A DNA stretch of 64,000 bases from Owenia fusiformis (Eukaryota > Annelida > Polychaeta > Sabellida > Oweniidae). Shown piece after piece: positions 1 to 9,569 of the stretch. Below the pieces are notes generated by a model. The model was not told the origin of the DNA and did no database searches. It was given only the letters and a program-made list of their open reading frames with translations. A program made the translations under genes and the position numbers. Position 1 is the first letter of the stretch. Each line of letters starts with the position of its first letter. The stretch is from contig CAIIXF020000005.1 of assembly GCA_903813345.2 (NCBI GenBank), forward strand, positions 18,231,375 to 18,295,374, given 5' to 3'.

Positions 1-120
1 AGAACAGTACTGCAAAATTGGGTACGGAAGTAGTTTTCCACCTTTTCATTCTCACCTCCTGTGTAACAATTGTTACGTTTATCATTTACTATTATCAATC
101 ATTTCCACAAGCTTAGTATC
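1..120 (+). other. 3' flank of an upstream, out-of-window SDR copy
   Basis: The first 120 bases match the sequence about 440 bp after the stop of SDR copy 1 (3981 onward), copy 2 (16619 onward) and copy 3 (23018 onward). Shared landmarks are AGAACAG..., TACGGAAGTA, TCATTTACTATTAT and AGCTTAGTATC. An array unit, and presumably another SDR gene, should end just before position 1. Confidence 0.75.
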
Positions 121-520
121 GAAAATCATAAAATAGCAAGTAAAGGCCACCATTTTCCAAGATGGCTGCCATGTGCTTCTTTAATACCTACATTTTTAGC
201 TCTATTAATGTCCTATATAATTTTTTTACATTTAAAACATATTGCTATTACAGTTTTACATATTGTACCTTAATAACTGTAAAATCAGCACTAAAATGGC
301 CGCCATTTTTAGATGAGCGGCCATTTTGAAAATCGTTTTCGAGCAGAACTTCTACTCCCATAAGGTATATGTGTACAAAATATAAATAAAATCAGGCCAA
401 CGGTATTTGATTTATTGCCCGGCCGGCCGGCCGGCTGGCCGGCCGGACGTACGTACATACGGACGGACAGAGGCGTTCCCTATATCCCTCCGAACTTCGT
501 TCGATGGGATAATTATGTGG
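120..520 (+). mobile_element. pearl-like (Helentron-type) element, 5'-truncated
   Basis: It has TGGCCGCCATTTTT/AAAATGGCC segments, a GGCC/GGAC tetranucleotide run (418-470), then CCCTATATCCCTCC, the hairpin CGAACTTCGTTCG (491-503) and GGGATAATT. The layout of core, microsatellite and hairpin tail matches pearl elements. It is inserted at the same place (after TTAGTATC) in the flanks of copies 1 and 2, so it predates array expansion. Confidence 0.7.
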
Positions 521-897
521 ACCAAATAAATGGGCTAGAGGGTAACAGTAATGTAACCCTGGCAGCTTGTGTTTGGGCTAGTTTCTTAATATCACACAAT
601 TTGTGCACACCGAACTCCCCCAAACTGCATCTGTTGGAATAATGAGATTTTAAGTGATCTGCACATTCAACCATTGAGGCCTCACATTTTTCTTTTATTT
701 GATGACAAATTTAAATTCAGTACATGATCTTCTACTAGGATTTTTATTTATACATTTATCTTATGTTATTCAATTTGCAAGTTTTTGAATCTTTTTGTGG
801 AAGAAAGGTCAGCGTGTAGATCAGAATTACTACACAAACTGTCACCGGTACCCGCCGTGGGGGCGGGGCTACTAAACTGTAATATGGTCTCTACTAG

Positions 898-943
898 GCA
901 GAGTGTAGTTTAACTAGACTCTGCACGCAGGGTAATCGTACAT
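898..943 (+). repeat. Fragment of the ACTCTGCACGCAGGGT repeat
   Basis: GCAGAGTGTAGTTTAACTAG then ACTCTGCACGCAGGGT. It is an imperfect palindrome, matching the ends of the repeats near 51950 and 55500. It lies in the region 520-1200 before SDR copy 1, which otherwise holds only paralogous flank. Confidence 0.5.
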
Positions 944-1108
944 GTAAACTGCAGTGTAAAATGTAAATCACCTCGATCTTCCCCAAATATAGAGCCTCCG
1001 ATGGTTGGCCTATATTGGCAGAACTCAGGCATATTTTATGTCATGGTGACATAACCTCTAAACATATTAGTATGCTGTTGTCTTATTCATTGTTAGTGAG
1101 AAGATCAA

Positions 1109-1114
1109 GATAAG
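1109..1114 (+). promoter_or_regulatory. Conserved GATA-type motif upstream of SDR genes
   Basis: AGATAA in the context TCAAGATAAGG lies about 100-130 bp before the ATG and is kept in all three copies (also 9439-9444 and 19369-19374). The flank is conserved by recent duplication, so conservation alone is weak evidence for a GATA-factor site. Confidence 0.25.
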
Positions 1115-1214
1115 GCCAACCAAGTTAGAAGTAGACTTGACATACATGTATGTTGACGGATTTAGTATTTTTCTGATAACCATACACTAAAGTCAAAGCT
1201 CTGATCATAAGACT

Positions 1215-3542
1215 ATGTCTGCCATATTCTTCAATATGCAACCAGTTTTGGATGAATCATCCACAAAAGAGAGATTTAAAGGTAAGCATTTGTTAAGATT
1301 CTATGTTTCCTCATTTGTTCATTTAATTATTCAGTTATTTGTCACATGGAATTTATTATCAAAATTATTTGATTTTGTACATTGTCTTAGGATGATTAAT
1401 GAAATATGAATCTACTATAGCTAGGATTCTTCTTTTGTATTATTCTCCAAAGTAATATATTATAGGAAAAGTTGTAATAGTGACGGGGGGCGCTTCTGGA
1501 ATAGGAAAAGAAACAGCAAAACGGTTCTTAAATGACGGTGCCACTGTTGCTGTATTTGACATAAATGATGATGCCATTCGAAACACAGAACTTGAATTTA
1601 AACAAGCAGGTTTTTCGCCAATGTTCTACAGTGTTGATGTTTCTAACAAAGCAGAGTGTCTATCAGGAGTGGGGAAGGTGGCTGATGCAAATGGGGGAGT
1701 TGTACACTATCTAGTCAATGCTGCAGTCTACTTTTGCTTTGAAGGTAGTGCAGACTGTACATGTACTTTTTTAAAATGGAACTTTGCTTTATGATTCATC
1801 TTTTAATATTATTGTACAACCTTCGCTGAACATGAGAAATGAGAAAATAACTTTTTGTTTTATTACAGTTGATAAAAGATCCAGACAGGATATCCTCATA
1901 GAGGTTGTCTATGGAAGAAAACTGTTTTTGTGATTTAATAAATATAATAACCAACTTGAAGAACATGTTCAAGAAGAAGCAAATGACTATCCATTATGAT
2001 ATTGAATGATTTTGACATGGATATAACAGCCACTCATCACTGATTTTGAACGAGTATCATTATACAATATGGACATATACAGGGAGGTTCTTACAAATGG
2101 GACACCTTGTATCATTCTTAAAAACATTTAGGATCACGTGGATAAGCCATATGTAATACAGTTGATCCTGCTAAGTGGAACACCTCTATAAGTGGAACAC
2201 CTCGCAAGTGGAATGCTTTTTCAAAGTCCACTTACACAGGTTCTACTGTACAATTAAAAAAAAATGAATATTTAAATTCTAATGTAGTTGAAATTTATAC
2301 AATTTCCAATTATGAAATCGTAATTTACTAAAATCAAATTTTACTCTAATTTAAAATCTGTGAAAAATGGGTGTCAAAATATCCAAAAATGATAAGTTTC
2401 AATCAAACAGTCTATATTTTACAGTATTTATGCCCCCTTAAGTGATTTGTTACCATTCATGAGTTATTCTATCCTCAATCCTTTATTCTTGTTCTTGTTT
2501 TGTCATGCTGATGTGTTATCAGGCTTCATAATTGTAATGCATATATGGTATTCCAGCTCTTCAAGCTGAGCATGAACATTGGGCTAAGACAATGGCAGTG
2601 AATGTAGAAGGTGTGGCCAATATGGTGCAATCATGCTATCCTTATATGGTCAAAGGTAGGTTGATCACATGTCTCTGTTAAGTATATTGGTACACATGCC
2701 CAGAACAAGCTATCACTAATATCTTAAAGATTATATTGGAATGATGATTACGAGTGTTAACTATTTAAATTCATTTTAGCTGGTGGGAAAGTGTGTGGAA
2801 TCGTCAATTTTGCCAGTTTATCAGCTTATCGAGTACAGAAAAACAGATGGACATATTCTTCTACAAAGGGAGCAATTGTTTCATTAACAAAATGCATGGC
2901 ACTTGACCTATCAGAACAGGGCATTCGGGTCAACTCAATCAGTCCAGGTGCAATCTGGACTCCTGAGGTAAATGATGATCATGTTCAAGATTCAAATATT
3001 TAGTAAAATGATGAGAAAAATAAAAAATAAGGAAAATTCATGTAATTATTTTTTAGTGTAAAATGTATACAACAGTTCCCCAGAAAGATGGACAGTACAT
3101 GCTATCTAGTGTTTTTTGCCTAAGTGTGGACAATCAATCCAGTCTATGACAATGTCAACCAAAATATATGAGACTGATCATCACTTCCAATTTAAATAGG
3201 AAAATCTTAAATAGGAAATGCCTTCCAAACGTGATCCAAGAAACCAAATTCAAATCATGATCCAGATTAGTTTCTCTATATGCCCCTTTTATCTGATAAA
3301 GTGAGAAATCCCTTTGAAAAGTGTACTTTTTAAAAGTTGCGAAGTGTTTTGGGCCTGCTGACAAGAACAAGGCTCAAGAAACTTTTGGAAAAGCCCACAT
3401 GCTTCGTAGGATTGGTGAAGGTGCAGAAGTAGCAGCAGCAGTAGCATTCCTCTGCAGTAAAGATGCCTCATTCATCACAGCAACAGATTTGTGTGTAGAT
3501 GGGGGATACACTTCAATGTCACCAGAGGGATTTGGAGAGTGA
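1215..3542 (+). pseudogene. SDR oxidoreductase copy 1, last acceptor broken
   Basis: Classical short-chain dehydrogenase/reductase, probably NAD(H)-linked; the substrate cannot be read. Exons are 1215-1281, 1466-1744, 2557-2655, 2780-2967 and (by homology) 3336-3542; intact copies would make 279 residues. Exon 2 carries the TGGASGIG nucleotide loop and an acidic residue after strand 2 (VFDIND, favouring NAD). Exon 3 has the VNVEG Asn, and exon 4 has FASLSAYR, the YSSTK catalytic Tyr/Lys and [11 protein letters not shown]. The usual NNAG motif reads VNAAV. The base pair before exon 5 is AA instead of AG. The next AG, one base on, shifts the frame and gives a stop at 3430-3432, removing the C-terminal 69 codons including CVDGGY. 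All else matches copy 3 closely. It is likely a recent pseudogene, or it makes a truncated product. Confidence 0.85.
2159..2248 (+). mobile_element. 90-bp pogo-like MITE in SDR copy 1 intron 2
   Basis: TA-flanked ends read CAGTTGATCCTGC and ...ACAGGTTCTACTG, with repeated AAGTGGAACACC units. It is shared with copy 3 (20433-20521) and absent from copy 2. Confidence 0.6.
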
Positions 3543-3718
3543 ACATACAAATAATTGAGCAACCAAGGGAGACACAATTTGTCCCCAGAATTTGGTTGTT
3601 CTACAGTGGAATTAGACAAAGGAATGTCTATCAAATAAGAAACAGAGGAATAAGACAGCTAGACAGCTCACATAAAGAACAAATACCATTATTATGATGT
3701 TTTGCTTGGTACAGATGA

Positions 3719-3724
3719 AATAAA
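3719..3724 (+). promoter_or_regulatory. AATAAA poly(A) signal, SDR copy 1
   Basis: AATAAA lies 177 bp after the SDR copy 1 stop, in a flank shared by all copies (context GATGAAATAAATAG). The same context follows copy 2, near 15085-15090. In copy 3 it is pushed about 0.7 kb away by an insertion. Confidence 0.5.
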
Positions 3725-4099
3725 TAGTTCTTTCATAAATAGGGGGAAATTAGTTTATATATTTGTGTTTGTATATAAAATCATTTCTTCTTTGAATTTT
3801 TGAAGAAACAAAAAAAGATGACCTAAAATCCCCTATTAGGAAAGTCAATATACTTTTAAATTTTGACCTTATGTTTTGAGAGTACATGACATTAAGTTAG
3901 TGTACTCAAAAAGTGAGCAAATGGAATTAATGAAAAACTATTGGAAGATAATGACAATAAATGTTTTGTTTTAAAATAAAGAACAGTACTGCAAGATTTA
4001 GTACGGAAGTACTTTTCCCCCTTTTCATTCTTACCTCCTGTGTAACAATAGTTCAGTTTATCATTTACTATTATTATAATTTCCACAAGCTTAGTATCA

Positions 4100-4442
4100 A
4101 AAATCATAAAATAGCGAGTAAAGGCCACCATTTTTCAAGATGGCTGCCATGTGCTTCTTTAATACCTACATTTTTAGCTTTATTAATGTCCTATATAATT
4201 TTTTTTACATTTAAAACATATTGCTATTACAGTTTTACATATTGTACCTAAATACTTATAAAATCAGCACTAAAATGGCTGCCATTTTTAAATGAGTGGC
4301 CATTTTGAAAATCACAACAAAATCGGGCCAACGGTATTTGATTCATTGCCAGACGGAAGGACGGACGGACGGACATATGTACAGACAGACAGACGGACGA
4401 AAGTGTTCCCTATATCCCTCCAAACTTCGTTCATGGGATAAT
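4100..4442 (+). mobile_element. pearl-like element after SDR copy 1
   Basis: It has the same insertion point and body as the element at 120-520. Its microsatellite is GGAC/AGAC (4352-4400), followed by CTCCAAACTTCGTTCATGGGATAATT; one base of the tail hairpin is lost. Confidence 0.7.
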
Positions 4443-6539
4443 TATGTGGACCATATAAATGGGCTAGGGGGTAACATTTATGTAACCATGGCAGCTCAAA
4501 TTGTGGGTGGACTAGTTTATTAATATCACACAATTTGTGCACATCGAACTCCACCAAAGCGTCTGTTGGAATAATGAGATTTTAAGTGATCTGCACATTC
4601 AACCATTGAGGCCTCACATTTTTCTTTTATTTGATGACATATTTGAATTCAGTACATGATCTTCTACGAGAATTTTCTTATGTTATTCAATTAGCAAGGT
4701 TTTTTATCTTTTCTGAAAAAGTTAAATAGGATCAATCTTCACTGACATATTGTTTAAATCAAATAATGTTAAATATCTTTAAAAGTTCATTTACTCTTTC
4801 AAGGATTACAATTTTAAGGTAAAATCACTATCTGCTTGTCAACAAGATCAACTACTTGATTCTTGCCAATGTGAATTTACATGAGTAGATTTAGATTTAG
4901 ATGTGCATGTGCAAGTGCCAAAGGGAAAGGACCTAAATTGTAACATAACAATCACATTCCTATCAGCTCCAATATACTCAACTCCAACTCAATGTACCAG
5001 TCATACAACCAATCAAGCAAACAATCAACCAAGCAACCAACTAATCTACCAATCAACCAACTGACAAAACAAACATCCATATTCTGTCACTCTGGGAATA
5101 AATCAAGCAACTGACGTTGTTTTGTACATTTTACGTTTATTGACAGATAAAAGTTCAAGATTTATTTAATATCTAGTAGAAATCGGATTCATAGAAAACA
5201 ATCATCGATATCCTGCAAATCAGTCAGACAATAAATCAAGCAACTAGCATCATCGTACATGTAAACTGCAAGTGGAGCCAGTTTTAGGCAATAAAACTCT
5301 TGAATTGCACTTGCTATATATAAAGCACAATTTTTTGACATAAGTGTCATTAATACATATATTTTTGATATCTAACAAAGTGGTGTTGAAAACTGGCCCC
5401 AGTTGATAATGAGGCCCAGTCCTCGAAAATTTTCAATCTTCAAAAGACCCCCTGCAGAACAGTTCTAGAGTAATAAAGCCCATATTAACAGAATGTTACA
5501 ATAACATGACTATCTTGAAAATAAGAAGGCTTAAATTTTTTCTTATGCCTACTTCTTAAGATATTAACGCTTGAATTTTGGAAATTCCCCATTGGCTGCC
5601 ATTATAAATGCCTATCAATATCGCTTTACTAAAGTGTAAATCTAACGAAGTGGTGTTGAAAAGTGGCCCTAGTTGAAAATAACAGGCCTCAAAAATTTTG
5701 CTAATTTACATTGAGCTCTATGTTAATTTATCAATCTTCAAAAGACCCTCTGCAGAACAGTTTTAGAGTAATAATGCCCATTCTCCTTGAATGTTACAAT
5801 AACATCATTATGTTCAAAATAAGAAGGGTGGAAGTTTTTTCTTTTACCTTGTTCCAAAGATTTGGCTTTGAATTTTTGAAAATACCCATTGGCTGCCATT
5901 ATAAACCGCTATCAGTATGGCTTTACTAAAGTGTTTTTTTCTCAAAAAGTCCACTGTGGAATTTTCTAATATTGCAGATTTCTATAGTTATTATATTGAT
6001 TTAAAAAAATCAAACAGGTACATTTCTGAAAATTCCTTCTTTTTAATATATTCAGCCATTAAGTTAAAGATTGATAAATTAACATGAGGCACAATATAGT
6101 TTTTTTTATAGTTTTTGACGGCTTAATATATTAAAAATAAAAAAATTGAAATAGTAATAGTAAAAGGTAATAAGGAGAATGGTGATTTTTACTCTCAAAC
6201 TGTTCTGCAGGGAGTCCGTTGAAGATTGATAAATTAACATGGGGTTGAATATATAGTTTTTTTAAATAATTATACCGGTTAAATAAATCAAAAATAAGAA
6301 ATTTTTAGAAATGTACCTGTTTGATTTTTTTTAAATCACTACATTAACTATAGAAATCTGCAATATTAGAAAATTTCACAGTAGACTTTTTGAGAAAAGA
6401 ACACTTTAGCAGAGCCATATTGATAGCCGTTTATAAAGGCAGCCAATGGGGAATTTCCAAAATTCAAACCCCGATATCTTTAGAAGTAGGTAAAAGGAAA
6501 AAATCTAACCCTTCTTACTTTGAAGATAATCATGTTATA

Positions 6540-8375
6540 TTAACATTTATTTATTTATTTATTTCATGATAATATAACAATGGAATGTACAAAGCATGTG
6601 CACTCGACACCCTTAGTAATTGGGCGTATCAGTGCATATATCAAAAATTATTGCAGAGCAATCACAAAACGTATAATATATAACAGTATAACATACATTA
6701 TCTAAATTGTTTAGATGCAATACAGAAACTCTGAAGTCTGGATATAAATAATTAATTTAAATGGAATGTGATCTTACGAGGGTTGTCCCAGAAGTAATGC
6801 ACTATATGCTCTAACTTTATCAATAATTGATATTTTTCCATGAAATTTTCAGTAAATTTTCCTAAGAGACATTTTGATTATTCTACAAATTTTCAAGTTG
6901 ACTGATAAAACTATAGCGATGTTATAATAAAATCAAGTTGGTGTGTTTGGGTAGGGCGGGGCAGGTTATACAGTCACGTCAAAAGGGATAAAAAAATTGA
7001 AAATACGAAATAATTAATCAACAAATAACATTTTGTGTAGCTATAAGAAGTTGGCTCTAAAATACATTATAAGATACTAAATTACTATGAGCAAATCTTA
7101 GATTTAATTGATGTATTTTGCACAGTGTCCCATTTAATATTTTCTCAAAATATTGCCCTTTGCATGTTATGTACTTTTGATGCCTGTCAGGTCAAACACT
7201 CTTGGCAATTTCTTCCACTGTGACTTGTGGAGTTTTTGTCTCCCATGTTTGGAGTTGTCATTCAGGGTCCAGTCATCTCTTTTAAATCTCTTCTGCCACC
7301 TCATAATTGTAGTTCTATCTGGTTTATACTTCTTATATAATCTTTTCATGGTGGCATAAGTTTTGCGTGGCTTTGAGTCCAAGTGAAGTACGAAATTAGG
7401 CCATCAAACGCAAGTCCTTCTGTTATCAGGTGAGAATTGCAGCCATTTTTGCAATTTCTTGACCGTGACTGTATTAGAATTTGTGACCATTGAACTGTTG
7501 TATTATGACATCACAGTGCTAAATGCCATTATTTGTACTTGGTTAACATCATGCTGAATAAATTAAACAATTTCCCAAACATTTTGATCATTTAAAAGAA
7601 AGAAATATTAATAAAATAACACTTTGGATCTTTTCATTATTAGAAAAATTGGTACCTGCCCTGCCCACCCCTACCCTCATGTTGCTATAGCAACCATAGT
7701 AAGACTAAATACTAATGTTTGATGCTGAAACTTCAGGATAGTATATATAAAGCTTCAATTGTTATATACACAAAAATTCAGCTGAATTGAAGTATATTAA
7801 AGAAAGTTAGAGCATATAGTGCATTACTTCTGGGACAACCCTCGTATATAGTATTTCCATTCATCTTTTCCAAAAGGTCCTTTTTAATGTTGTGTTTAAA
7901 AGAATTCAAAGTTTTACATGTTCGAAATACAATTGGCAAAGAATTCCATAAAATAGCACCAGAATATGTCACTGATCTTTTTGTCAATTCAGTTTTTATT
8001 TTGCTGGGGCTAAATTATGAAACTGTCTTGTAGTACGATTACCAACATTATGATTGTGCATGTATGTAAAGTAGTTTTTGAAAAGATAAGCAGGAAAATT
8101 TGATGGTTCCTTGACACAATTATACATAAATTTTGATTTCTCTAACCTGTGAATGTCAAAAATTGTTAAGATTTTCATTTCCCTAAATAATGGTACACTA
8201 GATTGTTGATAATCTGCATTACAAATCAGTCTTACAACTTTTTTCTGAAGATTAAGTAATGGTGTAAGTAATGATTTGTTGGCATTACCCCATATGATGT
8301 TGCAATAAGAAATATGTGAATACACAAGTGAATAGTAAATGTCTAACAATGCATGTCTTGATAGTTTATTTCTTA
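6540..8375 (-). mobile_element. Non-LTR retrotransposon 3' fragment, interrupted
   Basis: A TTTA repeat at 6545-6566 is the TAAA-type tail of a minus-strand element. ORF fragments at 7996-8349 (SLVYSHISYCNIIWG...LQKKVVRLIC) and 7778-7987 (ITYSGAILWNSLP-like) match the C-terminal part of jockey/CR1-type reverse transcriptase proteins. The catalytic core is missing, so this is a 5'-truncated dead copy. It sits in the right arm of the 4-kb foldback element and is itself split by a mariner-like element. Confidence 0.75.
6777..7844 (-). mobile_element. Tc1/mariner-like element, degenerate
   Basis: Near-perfect 42-bp terminal inverted repeats (CGAGGGTTGTCCCAGAAGTA...) are flanked by TA on both sides. 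The minus strand at 7167-7382 encodes a mariner-type helix-turn-helix fragment (DRTTIMRWQKRFKRDDW, then a GRQK for GRPK). The catalytic domain is absent. It is inserted in the non-LTR fragment. Confidence 0.8.
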
Positions 8376-9569
8376 CATTTTTACTCTAAAACTGTTCTGC
8401 AGGAGATCTTTTGAAGATTGATAGATTAACATGGGGCTCAATATAGTTTTTTTATAACTTTAACGGTTAAATGTATCAAAAATAAGAAATTTTTAGAAAT
8501 GTACCTGTTTGATTTTCTTAAAACCACTATATTAACTATAGAAATCTCCAATATTAGAAAAGTCCACAAAGGACACTTTAGCAAAGCCATATTGATATGC
8601 GTTTATGATGGCAGCCAATGGGGAATATCCAAAATTCAAAGGCCAATATCTTTGGAAGTAGATAAAAGAAAAAAATTAACCCCTCTTATTTTGAAGATAA
8701 TCATGTTATTGTAACTTGCCAGGAGGATGGTGATTTTTACCCTAAAACTGTTCTGCAGGGGGTCTTTTGAAGATTAATGAATTAACATGGGGCTCAATAT
8801 AGTTTTTTTTACAATTCTAACGATTAAATACATCAAAAATAAGATTTTTTTAAATCACTATATTAACTATAGAAATCTGCAATATTAGAAAATTTCACAG
8901 TGGACTTTTTGAAAAAAGGACATTTTAGTAAAGCCACATTAATAGCCGTTTATAATGGCAGCCAATGGGATTTTTCCAAAATTCAAACGTCAATATCTTT
9001 GGAACTAGGTAAAAGAAAAAAAAAAATTTAACCATTCTCATTTTGAAGATAATCATGTTATTGTAATATTCTAGGAGAATGGGCATTATTACTCTAAAAC
9101 TGTTCTGCAGGGGGTCTTTTGAAGATTGTTAAATTAACATAGAGCTCAATGTAAATGAGCTAAATTTTTGAGGCCTGTTATTTTCAACTAGGGCCACTTT
9201 TCAACACCACTTCGTTAGATTTCAAAAATATATGTATCAATGATACTTATGTAAAAAAAAATGGTGCTCTATATATAGCAAGTGCAATTGAACAGCTAAC
9301 TGACCCCACTATGCAGTGTAAAATGTAAACCACCTCATTCTTGCCAAAATATAGAGCCTCCCAAGGTCGGCCTTTACAGGCAGAACATAACCTCTAAACA
9401 TATGCTGTTGTGTTATTCATTGTTAGTGAGAACATCAAGATAAGGCTAACCAAGTTAGAAGTTAGAAGAATGTAGATTGGAATAGTCGCAACTGATTCTG
9501 AGTTTTTCTGCTTAAAGAATAGTACTTGACATATGTTGACGGATTTAGTATTTTTCTGATCAGAAGATT

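Larger units (their letters stand above)
5271..9310. mobile_element. 4.04-kb foldback element upstream of SDR copy 2
   Basis: Terminal inverted repeats of consensus AGTGGRGYCAGTT begin at 5271 and end at 9310. Copies 1 and 3 keep the empty site (ACTGCA|GTGTAAAA). Here the flanks are CTGCA and ATGCA, a probable 4-5 bp target duplication. Inside, subunits of roughly 300 bp (CTTCAAAAGACCCCCTGCAG, GGCTGCCATTATAAA) run in one orientation on the left (5280-6070) and the other on the right (6100-6535 and 8380-9200). No transposase ORF belongs to it. The superfamily cannot be assigned. Confidence 0.75.

Noticed and set aside
3374-3634. Minus-strand ORFs over SDR exon 5
   Set aside because: They are shadows of the real plus-strand exon; the same shadow recurs in the other SDR copies.
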